This document shows, piece after piece, positions 20,006 to 28,526 of a stretch of DNA of 64,000 nucleotides. The DNA is taken from positions 1,016,001-1,080,000 of the forward strand of contig NZ_CP028083.1 in the NCBI RefSeq assembly GCF_005491425.1, read 5' to 3'. The notes beneath the pieces were generated by a model, which was not told the origin of the DNA, made no database searches, and saw nothing but the letters and a program-made list of their open reading frames with translations. Position numbers and translations under genes: made by a program. Origin of the DNA: Lysinibacillus sp. SGAir0095. Its GTDB lineage: Bacteria > Bacillota > Bacilli > Bacillales_A > Planococcaceae. Positions within the stretch are counted from its first letter, which is position 1, and the number at the start of each line of letters is the position of its first letter.

Positions 20006-21130
20006 GTGCTTGCAGCTTATACAGAGCAGAATGAGCTCTTTATATTAAATTCAAGCATGCCTCTAGCAACATTACATCTGCTTCGAAAGTCCAAGAAGTT
20101 TTACTGCCCCCTATGTAAACAACAGCTATTATTTAAAATTGGTTCCTTAAAAATTCCCCATTTTTCCCATTTTTCAAAAAGTCATTGTGATGATTTTTTT
20201 TCAGAGAGAGAATCTGAAACCCATCTGAAAGGAAAAGAACAATTATACAATCTATTTAAAGCGTTGAATTTGGATGCAAAGTTAGAGGCCTATATAACAA
20301 CTATTCAACAAAGGCCAGATATCTTACTAAAAGATGATGATAATTCCATGTTTGCCATTGAATTTCAGTGCAGTTCTATATCAAAGGAAAGCTTAATTAG
20401 ACGTAATACGGGGTATAGGGAGGAGAATATCTCACCAGTCTGGATTCCTAATACGCCAACTAATATAACAAGAAGTGGGATTCAAAAAATCTCACTTAGT
20501 AAAAATGTTCAACAATTTACATTGTGCTCTAAACACCTTCCTTATATTATGACGTACAACCCAACAGTGCGACAGTTTTTTTATATTTCTAATTTGATTT
20601 TTCTTCAAGGTAATAGTTTTTTATCAAAAGTACAAACCATTTCAGTAACACATCAACAATTTCCGTTTTATATCCCAAAACCCATAACCCCAAATGAGTT
20701 CAAACAATTTTTACTCATCTATAAACAAGTGAAACATAACTACGTACAAAAAAGAGTATTATTAAGTAGGAGCGGAGTTAACGATATATTTTTAAGAAGG
20801 GCCTATGAGCTACGTTTAAATTTGCTTTCTTTACCTTATTATATAGGTATCCCTCTTATAGGAAATGAGGAATTACAAGTATTTTCTGTAGACTGGCAAT
20901 TAGCTTTATTTTACTTTGTTTACACGACAAAAATAGAACTAAGGCATATGAAAGGACAAACTATTTACTATTTCCTTAGATGGGCGAAATTACCTGAAAC
21001 AAGTAGAGCTAAGGATGTTGTTTCAGAATATTGCAGGTTGTTAGAAGAGTTGTCAGTACAGCATTCCTATCAATCTATTCATGAGAAAAAGTTATTCGAT
21101 GTATTATATAACCATTTTCTTGCAATATAG
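20006..21130 (+). CDS. coiA: Competence protein CoiA-like
   Basis: Nuclease-like protein needed for DNA uptake and recombination in competent relatives, 374 aa, cytosolic. The N-terminal zinc-like segment has YCPLCKQQ with HFSHFSKSHC. The central part carries a PD-(D/E)xK-like core, RPDILLKDDDNSMFAIEFQCSSIS. The frame is open 16 codons further up, but GTG 20006 lies 5 nt after AAAAGGAGGT and starts with LAAYTEQ, so this is the start. The position between mecA and pepF matches B. subtilis yjbF. Confidence 0.88.
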   Translation: MLAAYTEQNELFILNSSMPLATLHLLRKSKKFYCPLCKQQLLFKIGSLKIPHFSHFSKSHCDDFFSERESETHLKGKEQLYNLFKALNLDAKLEAYITTIQQRPDILLKDDDNSMFAIEFQCSSISKESLIRRNTGYREENISPVWIPNTPTNITRSGIQKISLSKNVQQFTLCSKHLPYIMTYNPTVRQFFYISNLIFLQGNSFLSKVQTISVTHQQFPFYIPKPITPNEFKQFLLIYKQVKHNYVQKRVLLSRSGVNDIFLRRAYELRLNLLSLPYYIGIPLIGNEELQVFSVDWQLALFYFVYTTKIELRHMKGQTIYYFLRWAKLPETSRAKDVVSEYCRLLEELSVQHSYQSIHEKKLFDVLYNHFLAI

Positions 21131-21195
21131 ACTAAATATTGAGAAAATAAACGTGTTATTCGAATTTCGAAATAAATGGTATCGGAGGATATATG

Positions 21196-23001
21196 ATGGC
21201 AAAAAAAGTATTAACTCGTGATGAAGTACCTGTTGAATTAACATGGAACTTAGAAGGAATCTTTCAATCTGATGAAGCATGGGAACAAGAATTCAAGGAA
21301 ATTGAAAAATTAATTCCTGAGGCTGACAAGTATAAAGGCAAAGTGGCAGAAGGGGCTAAAAATCTATTTGATACACTGCAATTTAGCGACAAACTATCAG
21401 AACGCTTTGGTAAACTTTATGTATATAGCCATCTGAAGCACGATCAAGATACAACGAATGGCAAATATCAAGCAATGGAAAGTAGAGTACGTTCTTTAGG
21501 AGCGAAATTTTCAGCTGCATGGTCATTTGTTACACCTGAAATATTATCAATTGATGAAGAAACGATTCAGAATTATATTGACGAGTACAAGCCATTAAAC
21601 TTATACAATCAAATGCTAACAGAATTAAATTTGGAACGTCCGCATGTTTTAACTGCTGAGAAAGAAGAATTGCTTGCACAGTTCTCAGAAGTTACTGGAG
21701 CTTCAGGTAATACATTTAGTGCTTTAAATAACGCGGACCTAGAATTCCCAACACTTAAAAATGACAAAGGGGAAGAAGTTCAGTTAACGCATGGCAACTA
21801 TGTTACTTTCTTAGAAAGTGATAATCGTGAGGTGCGTGAAAGTGCATTTAAAGCTATGTACAAAACATATGGCCAATTTAAAAATACATTTGCTACTACA
21901 TTAGCAGGGAATGTTAAAGCTCATAATGTAAGTGCTAGAATTCGTAAATATGATTCAGCTCGCAACAGTGCCATGAGTAATAACCATATCCCCGAAAAGG
22001 TGTACGATCAGCTGATTTCAACAATCCATGAATTTTTACCTGTTTTACATCGTTATGTAGCATTACGTAAAAAGGTACTAGGTGTAGACGAACTACACAT
22101 GTATGATTTATTTACCCCGTTAGTTAAAGAAGTGAAATTTGAAATGCCTTACGAAAAAGCAAAAGAAATCATGGTGAAAAGCTTCGAACCGCTTGGAGAA
22201 GAATATCAGGCTATCGTACAAAAAGGCTTGGACAGCCGTTGGGTAGATGTACAAGAAAACAAAGGGAAACGAAGTGGTGCTTATTCATCAGGTACGTTTG
22301 GGACTAATCCATTTATCCTAATGAATTGGCAAAATAATTTAGATAATCTGTTTACCTTAGCACATGAATTTGGACATAGTATGCATAGTTACTTTACACG
22401 TCAAAATCAGCCGTATCCGTACGGAAGATATTCTATTTTCGTAGCTGAAGTTGCCTCTACTTGTAACGAAGAATTACTTTTCGATTATCTATTAAAAACA
22501 ACTGAGGATCCTCAGCAAAAAATCTATTTATTAAATCACTGGTTAGATGGATTCCGTAGTACGGTATTCCGTCAAACAATGTTCGCTGAATTTGAGCATA
22601 TTATCCATGAGCTGGATAGAAACGGTGAAGCAATTACAGCAGAGCGTTTAACTGAAATCTATTATGATCTAAATAAACAATACTTCGGGGCAGAAATAAC
22701 AGTTGATGAGGAAATTGGTTTAGAATGGGCAAGAATCCCGCACTTCTATTACAATTACTATGTTTACCAATATGCAACTGGTCAAAGTGCAGCTACAGCT
22801 TTAAGTAAGCAAATTCTAGAAGAAGGCCAACCTGCTGTTGAACGCTATATCAACAATTTCTTAAAAGCAGGATGCTCTGACTTCCCAATCGAAGTCCTAA
22901 AAGCGGCTGGTGTTGATATGGAATCACCTGCACCAATTCAGGAAGCATGTAAAGTGTTCGAAGAAAAATTAAACGAGCTTGAATCTTTACTAATAAAATA
23001 A
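21196..23001 (+). CDS. pepF: Oligoendopeptidase F (M3 family)
   Basis: Zinc metallopeptidase that cleaves cytosolic oligopeptides, about 601 aa. The zinc site HEFGH lies near residues 390-394, and the third ligand Glu is about 28 residues later in VAEVASTCNEE. Two adjacent ATGs (21193 and 21196) occur; GGAGG is 7 nt from the second, which I prefer. The fold is the usual M3B length. It is the last gene before the gene-free repeat region and has its own terminator. Confidence 0.95.
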   Translation: MAKKVLTRDEVPVELTWNLEGIFQSDEAWEQEFKEIEKLIPEADKYKGKVAEGAKNLFDTLQFSDKLSERFGKLYVYSHLKHDQDTTNGKYQAMESRVRSLGAKFSAAWSFVTPEILSIDEETIQNYIDEYKPLNLYNQMLTELNLERPHVLTAEKEELLAQFSEVTGASGNTFSALNNADLEFPTLKNDKGEEVQLTHGNYVTFLESDNREVRESAFKAMYKTYGQFKNTFATTLAGNVKAHNVSARIRKYDSARNSAMSNNHIPEKVYDQLISTIHEFLPVLHRYVALRKKVLGVDELHMYDLFTPLVKEVKFEMPYEKAKEIMVKSFEPLGEEYQAIVQKGLDSRWVDVQENKGKRSGAYSSGTFGTNPFILMNWQNNLDNLFTLAHEFGHSMHSYFTRQNQPYPYGRYSIFVAEVASTCNEELLFDYLLKTTEDPQQKIYLLNHWLDGFRSTVFRQTMFAEFEHIIHELDRNGEAITAERLTEIYYDLNKQYFGAEITVDEEIGLEWARIPHFYYNYYVYQYATGQSAATALSKQILEEGQPAVERYINNFLKAGCSDFPIEVLKAAGVDMESPAPIQEACKVFEEKLNELESLLIK

Positions 23002-23012
23002 GCAAAAATCAG

Positions 23013-23051
23013 AATGTCCTACAGTGGTTTGAGTACTGTGGGGCGTTTTTT
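23013..23051 (+). terminator. Terminator after pepF
   Basis: TGTCCTACAGT pairs with ACTGTGGGGCG through some G-U pairs, followed by TTTTTT. Confidence 0.75.
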
Positions 23052-23140
23052 ATGTGTCTTTATGAATCATTCATACATGAAGTTGACGGAAAAAAATCAT
23101 ATAGGGAAAGCGAATGTTAGTAGAATTAGAGATTAGAGTG

Positions 23141-23959
23141 GTCTCGTGGACAATAAAAGCTAGAAGGCGTAGTTAATAGTCCACGATGAAAAGTCTCGTG
23201 GACAATAAAAGCTAGAAGGCGTAGTTAATAGTCCGCGATAAGAGGTCTCGTGGACAATAAAAGCTAGAAGGCGTAGTTAATAGTCCACGATGAGAGGTCT
23301 CGTGGACAATAAAAGCTAGAAGGCGTAGTTAATAGTCCACGATGAGAAGTCTCATGTACAATCGAACCGGAAGAGTGTAATTAATAGTCCACGATGAGAG
23401 GTCTCGTGGATGATAGAAGCTAGAAAGCGTAGTTAATAGTCCACGAGAAGAAGTCTCGTGGACAATAAAAGCTAGAAAGCGTAGTTAATAGTCCGCGAAG
23501 AGAAGTCTCATGGACAATCGAACCGGAAGAGTGTAATTAATAGTCCACGATGAGAGGTCTCGTGGACAATAGAAGCTAGAAAGCGTAGTTAATAGTCCAC
23601 GAGAAGAAGTCTCGTGGACAATAAAAGCTAGAAAGCGTAGTTAATAGTCCACGAAGAGAAATCTCGTGGACAATAGAAGCTAGAAAGCGTAGTTAATAGT
23701 CCACGAGAAGAAGTCTCGTGGACAATAAAAGCTAGAAAGCGTAGTTAATAGTCCGCGAAGAGAAATCTCATGGACAATAGAAGCTAGAAAGCGTAGTTAA
23801 TAGTCCGCGAAGAGAAGTCTCATGGACAATCGAACCGGAAAGTGTAGTTAATAGTCCGTGAAGAGAAGTCTCATGGACAATCGAACCGGAAGAGTGTAGT
23901 TAATAGTCCACGAGAAATGATCTCATGGACAATGAATGAATTGCGACTAGTCCATGAGA
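23141..23959. repeat. Tandem array of sixteen 52-bp hairpin-bearing units
   Basis: Units start at 23141, 23193, 23245, 23297, 23349, 23401, 23453, 23505, 23557, 23609, 23661, 23713, 23765, 23817, 23868 and 23920. All steps are 52 bp except one of 51; the last unit is partial. Each unit carries arms TCGTGGAC and GTCCACGA around a 27-nt loop. The 3' arm of one unit also pairs with the 5' arm of the next across 9 nt. Two loop types occur, one with GCTAGAA and one with CGAACCGG. Units 5-7 and 8-10 repeat the same order, giving a 156-bp higher period. TAATAG and other stops in all frames exclude coding. It lies in about 1.2 kb without genes between pepF and roxS. Confidence 0.95.
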
Positions 23960-23978
23960 ATCGCCAATCTAGTCGCAA
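23929..23978. repeat. Overlapping inverted repeats at the right end of the 52-bp array
   Basis: Perfect arms TTGCGACTAG (23941-23950) and CTAGTCGCAA (23969-23978) overlap the last array hairpin, whose 3' arm GTCCATGAGA begins at 23950. The two stems compete for bases at the junction. No T-run follows on the plus strand; an A-rich flank means a minus-strand read would end in T residues upstream only. Confidence 0.7.
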
Positions 23979-24166
23979 AAACCACGTAAACAAACCTAAC
24001 TACTAGCTTCGAATTGTACAGCTATTAAACCCAATCACTCTAATCAGTTGTTATAAATGGAATAGTAATTTTGTATTCAATTCAATTCTAATTGTTTCAC
24101 AATTTTAACTCTTTTAATATAAATCAGTTTCTTAAGTATGATTGGAAGTGCGAGTAACTAATATAG

Positions 24167-24213
24167 TTGTGAAAACGTTTACTATATGACGAATTTGTGA
24201 AACTATTTTCATA
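24167..24213 (+). promoter_or_regulatory. Two TTGTGAAA motifs upstream of roxS (ResD/SrrA or Rex-like)
   Basis: TTGTGAAAACGTTTA (24167-24181) and TTGTGAAACTATTTTCATA (24195-24213) resemble ResD sites, which carry a TTTGTGAA core. The second also resembles a Rex half-site with a poor partner. Both lie directly upstream of the sRNA promoter. In B. subtilis and staphylococci this sRNA answers to ResDE/SrrAB; here that is inference. Confidence 0.6.
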
Positions 24214-24216
24214 GTA

Positions 24217-24245
24217 TTGCATACATTATTATTCCATGATAAAGT
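24217..24245 (+). promoter_or_regulatory. Promoter of the roxS sRNA
   Basis: -35 TTGCAT and extended -10 TGATAAAGT (core 24240-24245) with 17-bp spacing. It places the RNA start near 24252. Confidence 0.65.
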
Positions 24246-24251
24246 AAATAC

Positions 24252-24352
24252 GTGAAATAAATCACATAACAAACATACACCCCTTTGTTTGAACGTGAAC
24301 ATTTCTCCCATCCCCTTTGTAAGAGGCGTCAGTCGATGACGCCTCTTTTTTA
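24252..24352 (+). ncRNA. roxS: RoxS/RsaE-family small regulatory RNA
   Basis: About 100 nt between its own promoter and an intrinsic terminator (AGAGGCGTCA against TGACGCCTCT, then T-run; 24322-24352). It carries two C-rich unpaired motifs, ACCCCTTTGTTTG (24278-24290) and TCTCCCATCCCCTTTG (24304-24319), complementary to Shine-Dalgarno sequences. These and the TAATCACATAACAAACAT-like 5' end match the RsaE/RoxS consensus as I remember it. The site between pepF and spxH is also where I recall RsaE in staphylococci. RoxS represses central-carbon mRNAs and tunes NAD/NADH balance under nitric oxide or low oxygen. An antisense open frame over it is a shadow. Confidence 0.9.
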
Positions 24353-24451
24353 ATGCAGCAAGGAAATATGACTTGATCCCTGAACATTGCCACCTCGTTT
24401 TGTTTCAAACTTGACACTTGTCTGAAATTCTCCCGCACAACGAATAAAATA

Positions 24452-24488
24452 AACAAAAAAAAGACAAAGGCCAAATTTGGCTTTGTCT
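24452..24488 (-). terminator. Terminator of the spxH-yjbI unit
   Basis: On the minus strand AGACAAAGCC pairs with GGCCTTTGTCT around AAATTT, followed by a long T-run. Confidence 0.85.
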
Positions 24489-24533
24489 ATTAGAGTTATA
24501 ATAGAGTAATAGCTTAAATAATATAAGTGCTGG

Positions 24534-25343
24534 TTAATTTAGCTTGCGGCGCCATAGGGTAATTTCGTCATTGTACAGGCGTTCGATTTTTTGTTGTAGC
24601 ATACGTTTTTTTAATTCGCGTTCTGCTTCTTGAGTGGAGATTGAATAAATTGCAGCAACATCACTTGTTGTTAAAGTATGGAAACGTAAGAATAATTCTT
24701 CAAAAGTTGGAAGGGGATTGCAAATGATTTGTTCATTCATCATTTCTTGAAGTATTTGGACATACACTTCATAGGCATACATTCCGCTTACTTTTAACCC
24801 CTCGTCTTCAATGCATTCATTAAAGAAAACAATACTTGGGACTTCCTCAATTTCCATCTCGCGTGTGATGTGTAAATCACATTGAAATGCACGTGCAGCT
24901 TCCTTCGATCCGAAATCTGAAATAAATTCTTCGATATCAACGTTGGATTCCTTGGCAATTTCGATAAGAGCAGAATAGGAAGTGACTTCCTTTGTTTTTA
25001 GTAAAGCATGCTCTTGTAATTTTAATAAGAAGCGAGCTGCTGCACGTTTTCCCTGTAATTCTGCTGCTTTAATCGCAATGGAAGGGAGTGCTGGGTGCGT
25101 AATATCCAATTCAGCTCCCGAAATACAGCCTTTTGTACGGCGGCCTAATGTATTAAGAGAGGCAAGCTTTGTACTTAAAATATAGCGCCAAGTAAAATAA
25201 TGATCATATTCTAATTGAAGCTTGCGCAACATCGTTTGCATATTTAAAGCGTTCTTACATAGTGGATCGATAAATATATATAATTCTATTGGTTTAATAG
25301 TAGATGTAGGGGCAGGTTTTGACAATAATTGAACATTATTCAC
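24534..25343 (-). CDS. spxH: Spx adaptor SpxH/YjbH, CxxC reduced to CxxA
   Basis: Thioredoxin-fold adaptor that presents Spx to ClpXP, 269 aa. The DsbA-like opening LYIFIDPLCKNAL places Cys29 at the usual site, but the second cysteine position is Ala32. B. subtilis and staphylococcal proteins carry a CxxC there as I recall. The ELQGKRAAARFLLKLQ and VPSIVFFNE (cis-Pro loop) segments fit the family. It overlaps the upstream haemoglobin gene by 4 bp (ATGA), so they are co-translated. It lies 6 kb from spxA, its client's gene. The name rests on fold, length and synteny. Confidence 0.85.
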   Translation of the reverse strand: MNNVQLLSKPAPTSTIKPIELYIFIDPLCKNALNMQTMLRKLQLEYDHYFTWRYILSTKLASLNTLGRRTKGCISGAELDITHPALPSIAIKAAELQGKRAAARFLLKLQEHALLKTKEVTSYSALIEIAKESNVDIEEFISDFGSKEAARAFQCDLHITREMEIEEVPSIVFFNECIEDEGLKVSGMYAYEVYVQILQEMMNEQIICNPLPTFEELFLRFHTLTTSDVAAIYSISTQEAERELKKRMLQQKIERLYNDEITLWRRKLN

Positions 25344-25741
25344 TCTAACCCCTCCTCATCTTCATTTGGAGAATTAATCATATGATTCGCTGTTAAGACA
25401 AGTCGCTGGTAATAAACTTCGCGGAATTTCCCCTCAAGTCCAACCTCGTCCATTGCCTCTTTCATACATTCTAACCAAGCTTGAGCTCGATCAGGTGTAA
25501 TTTTAAATGGAATATGACGAGCTCTTAGCATGGGATGACCATGTTCTTCAGTATATATATTAGGCCCACCTAAGTACTGGGTCTGAAATTGAATTTGTTT
25601 TCTTGTTGTTTCAGTAAAATCTTCTGGGAAAATAGATTTTAACTGTGGATGTCTCCCAACACGTTCATAAAAAGCGTGAAGGAGCTCAGAAAGTTTTTCA
25701 GCACCAATTTCCTCGTAAGGAATCGTGTATTTTCGATTCAT
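25340..25741 (-). CDS. yjbI: Group II truncated haemoglobin (YjbI-like)
   Basis: Haem protein of 133 aa, cytosolic. The proximal haem ligand is His76 in HPMLRARHIPF, and the B10 Tyr (Tyr25 in HAFYERV) that stabilises bound oxygen is present, with LGGPNIYTEEHG typical of group II. In B. subtilis the homologue protects YjbH function; the two genes overlap here by 4 bp, supporting a joint role. Roles in O2 or NO chemistry are inferred from the family. Confidence 0.92.
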   Translation of the reverse strand: MNRKYTIPYEEIGAEKLSELLHAFYERVGRHPQLKSIFPEDFTETTRKQIQFQTQYLGGPNIYTEEHGHPMLRARHIPFKITPDRAQAWLECMKEAMDEVGLEGKFREVYYQRLVLTANHMINSPNEDEEGLE

Positions 25742-25942
25742 AGGTGTACTCCTTTACTTCTTTAAGTATACGTTAGAATATCCAAGTAGTGTATACCGTA
25801 TAGTCTATAACCACTGTTTAAAAATTATGTGATAAATACATTCTAACAACGTATTACCTTTTTCTCAAACAAATAGCATAGCCGAGTCGTAGGATCATCA
25901 TGAAAATCATGTATGAGAAGTCTTGGAAAGCCGTTCAGAAAG

Positions 25943-26704
25943 TTAAGCATTGTAGTAATTAAGTACTTTATTAACATAGTTTTTTGTTTCATTAAATGGA
26001 GGGATACCACCATATTTTGAAACATTTCCTGGACCTGCATTATAGGCTGCTAATGCCAATTCGATATTTTGACCAAATTTATCAAGCATTTGGCTTAAAT
26101 ATTTTGTGCCACCCATTATATTTTGGACTGGATCTTTTGCATCGTTTACCCCAAGATATTTAGCAGTCCCTGGCATCAGCTGCATTAAACCTGTAGCACC
26201 AGCAGAGCTTTCTGCATTTTCATTATAGTTTGATTCTTGTTTGATAACTGCAGCTATTAGCTTCTGAGGTACACCGTATTTTTGGGAGGCTTGTTCGATA
26301 ATATCACTATATGCATTTGCCCCTGCTAATACATTCGTAAATCCTGCAGAATTTAAATAATCTTTGTTTATATTATTTGAGAAGATATTCTCTTCGTTTT
26401 GTAGCAATTCATTGTAGTAGGAAGTTGGTAAATAGTTTGCTTCTCCATTAAAAGCAAAAGTTGATAAATAATTATTATCTACACTATTTGGAGAAGAAGT
26501 ATTATTCATATTTGCGAAATACCCAAGTAAATTTTCAGACTCTGTTAATGAGGAGCTGGATGTGTTCATCATTTCTCCTAGTAACTGAGTGAAGATTGAC
26601 TGGTCATTTGATACCGATTGAACGTTGGCATCTGAATTGCCAATTGATTGAATTGCTTGGAGCTCTAACAACGTTTTCATTGAGGATATATTCAATGCAA
26701 TCAA
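25943..26704 (-). CDS. cwlQ: Soluble lytic transglycosylase, CwlQ/YjbJ-type
   Basis: Peptidoglycan lytic enzyme, 253 aa. The C-terminal Slt domain (residues about 130-250) has catalytic Glu157 in IKQESNYN, plus [15 protein letters not shown] and [12 protein letters not shown]. The N-terminal 120 residues are Ser/Asn-rich without a clear signal peptide, as in the YjbJ type. The start is TTG 26704, which overlaps the stop of the CYTH gene (TTGA) and has GGAG about 6 nt upstream. The next in-frame ATG (26680) has no ribosome site. A 200-bp gap separates it from yjbI. Confidence 0.88.
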   Translation of the reverse strand: MIALNISSMKTLLELQAIQSIGNSDANVQSVSNDQSIFTQLLGEMMNTSSSSLTESENLLGYFANMNNTSSPNSVDNNYLSTFAFNGEANYLPTSYYNELLQNEENIFSNNINKDYLNSAGFTNVLAGANAYSDIIEQASQKYGVPQKLIAAVIKQESNYNENAESSAGATGLMQLMPGTAKYLGVNDAKDPVQNIMGGTKYLSQMLDKFGQNIELALAAYNAGPGNVSKYGGIPPFNETKNYVNKVLNYYNA

Positions 26705-27288
26705 CCTTTCTCCTTTTTTAATGCATTCATAAAGCGCGCTATTTTTTTATCAGCTACTTGCTTGGGAATGGCATTTTCTTTTAAAAAGTCTTCAAAAATT
26801 TCTTTTCCGAGGGATTCCTCGTCTGTTTCATATTCTACCTCATAATCATCGCAGTTTAAATAGAAAGAATGGTCAAACACAATAGTACCACCTTTGTAAG
26901 ATAATTCCACTCGATCTGTAGTTAAGGTTCCAAAGACACGCAACTCAGCAATTGGAATTTCTAATTGCAATAATTTTGCTTGGACACTTTCTGCAAAGAA
27001 CCCTTTTCCTGAAAGCATTAGTTCGGCTTGTTCCTTGGATAGTTCGTCTGTTGTTTCAAGATGAATGTTCGCTGAAGTCCGTTCTTTCAAAGTACAGACA
27101 ATTCGTTTTTTTGTTTCCCGGATTCTAAGACCGCTAAATAGTTTTTTTAAATGGAAATCCTTTGTATCAAAATAATGATTTCTTTGACGTACAATCATTT
27201 CTTCTGTTACATGGTATTTTTTTAATAAGTTTTCATATTGTTGTTTAGTTAAGACATTTTTGAATTCAATTTCTAATTCTTGTGCCAT
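26701..27288 (-). CDS. yjbK: CYTH domain triphosphatase-like protein (YjbK-like)
   Basis: Triphosphate-tunnel protein, 195 aa. The N-terminal ELEIEFK carries the ExExK signature, and charged tunnel strands follow ([41 protein letters not shown]). CYTH proteins act on inorganic triphosphate, thiamine triphosphate or similar; the substrate is unknown here. ATG 27288 has AAGAAAGGA 7 nt upstream and gives the usual family length, so I prefer it over 27321. It is coupled to cwlQ and divergent from yjbL. Confidence 0.88.
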   Translation of the reverse strand: MAQELEIEFKNVLTKQQYENLLKKYHVTEEMIVRQRNHYFDTKDFHLKKLFSGLRIRETKKRIVCTLKERTSANIHLETTDELSKEQAELMLSGKGFFAESVQAKLLQLEIPIAELRVFGTLTTDRVELSYKGGTIVFDHSFYLNCDDYEVEYETDEESLGKEIFEDFLKENAIPKQVADKKIARFMNALKKEKG

Positions 27289-27388
27289 AGTTTTTCCTTT
27301 CTTAACATGTAATTTCCACATTCTCTTTCTCGAATTGCAAGTAGCTATGTTAAAATATGAAGAGAAAAGTGTAGAAGGGGATTACATA

Positions 27389-27778
27389 ATGCGAAATATT
27401 TATTTTATTGAGAAATATCAATTCGTACATAATGAATTACATCTTAGTTTAAACGAAAATCAAAATAGAATTCAAATACAACCTGCAGGACAAGTTCTAA
27501 CGGATTCAGATCATCTATCATTTATCTATCTTGTTGAAGAAGCGGGTGAATATAGCTATCTATACTTACCAGAAGACTTATGGCCAGCATTAGTGCGAGT
27601 TTTAAAATCTGATCAAAACCCTTATCTTATTTTAAATGAGCAAAAAATAGAACTTGAAAATTTTACTGAAGAATTGACTATGCTTCTTTTCAATATCGAA
27701 GGAAACGAAAATTACGGAAATACCTTTGTTGAAGCGGTAGAAACAGCCTTTACTGAAATTTTAAAAGAAGAAGCATAG
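27389..27778 (+). CDS. yjbL: UPF0738 family protein (YjbL-like)
   Basis: Small soluble protein of 129 aa without a known function. Length and place between the CYTH gene and relQ fit B. subtilis YjbL. ATG 27389 follows AGAAGGGG by 8 nt; the frame is open further up but has no ribosome site there. It is acidic and has no membrane segments. Assignment rests mainly on synteny. Confidence 0.75.
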   Translation: MRNIYFIEKYQFVHNELHLSLNENQNRIQIQPAGQVLTDSDHLSFIYLVEEAGEYSYLYLPEDLWPALVRVLKSDQNPYLILNEQKIELENFTEELTMLLFNIEGNENYGNTFVEAVETAFTEILKEEA

Positions 27779-27842
27779 AAAACAAAAGAAGTTAATTTTT
27801 TGTTTAAAAAGCTGAAAGTCTTGCATTTGGGAGGAGTCTTCG

Positions 27843-28523
27843 ATGGGAACGTGGGGAGATTTTTTAAGTCCTTATATTCAGGCAGTTGATGAGTTGAAAA
27901 TAAAATTTAAAGGGATGCGTTCACAGTTTGGTGCTTCGGGGACAACTTCTCCAATCGAATTTGTAACAGGACGTGTAAAACCTTTAGCAAGTATATATGA
28001 TAAGACCCTTGAAAAAGGGATTCCATTTGAGCCTTCCATACAATTAGCTGTTGAATTACAGGATATTGCGGGTATACGTATTATGTGTCAATTTGTAGAT
28101 GACATTTCAACAGTAGTGAATTTAATACGCCAAAGAAATGATTTGAAAGTCATTGAAGAGATAGATTACATTACCCATAGTAAGAAAAGTGGTTACCGCT
28201 CATATCACATGATTGTGGCTTATCCGGTAGAAACTATTCAAGGGAAAATAGAAGTATTAGCCGAGATTCAAATAAGAACGTTGGCAATGAATTTCTGGGC
28301 TTCCATTGAACATTCAATGAACTATAAGTATAAAGGGATATTTCCTGAAGAAATTAAATATCGATTACAAAATGCAGCTGAAGCAGCGTTTAAGTTAGAT
28401 GAGGAAATGTCATCTATCAGAAGTGAGATACAAGAAGCGCAAGTGTATTTTAGTGAGTTTAAGGATTCAACGAACCCAAAAATTCGAATTCAATCGACTA
28501 CAGAGGAAAAGGAGCGTGAGTAA
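27843..28523 (+). CDS. relQ: Small alarmone synthetase RelQ
   Basis: Makes (p)ppGpp from ATP and GDP/GTP, 226 aa. It is a synthetase-only RelA/SpoT domain with no hydrolase or ACT region. Visible motifs are GRVKPLASIYDK, LQDIAGIRIMCQFVDDI, KKSGYRSYHMIV and EIQIRTLAMNFWASIEHSMNYK. A C-terminal helix (residues about 180-215) fits the tetramerising RelQ/SasB form. The GGGAGG ribosome site is clear. nadK follows after 3 bp, so they are co-expressed. Confidence 0.95.
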   Translation: MGTWGDFLSPYIQAVDELKIKFKGMRSQFGASGTTSPIEFVTGRVKPLASIYDKTLEKGIPFEPSIQLAVELQDIAGIRIMCQFVDDISTVVNLIRQRNDLKVIEEIDYITHSKKSGYRSYHMIVAYPVETIQGKIEVLAEIQIRTLAMNFWASIEHSMNYKYKGIFPEEIKYRLQNAAEAAFKLDEEMSSIRSEIQEAQVYFSEFKDSTNPKIRIQSTTEEKERE

Positions 28524-28526
28524 GAT

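Noticed and set aside
23141-23959. CRISPR array
   Set aside because: The whole 52-bp unit, including what would be the spacer, is repeated with small changes. There are no unique spacers and no cas genes.
24262-24474. 70-codon minus-strand open frame
   Set aside because: It lies antisense to the roxS sRNA and crosses two terminators, with no ribosome site.
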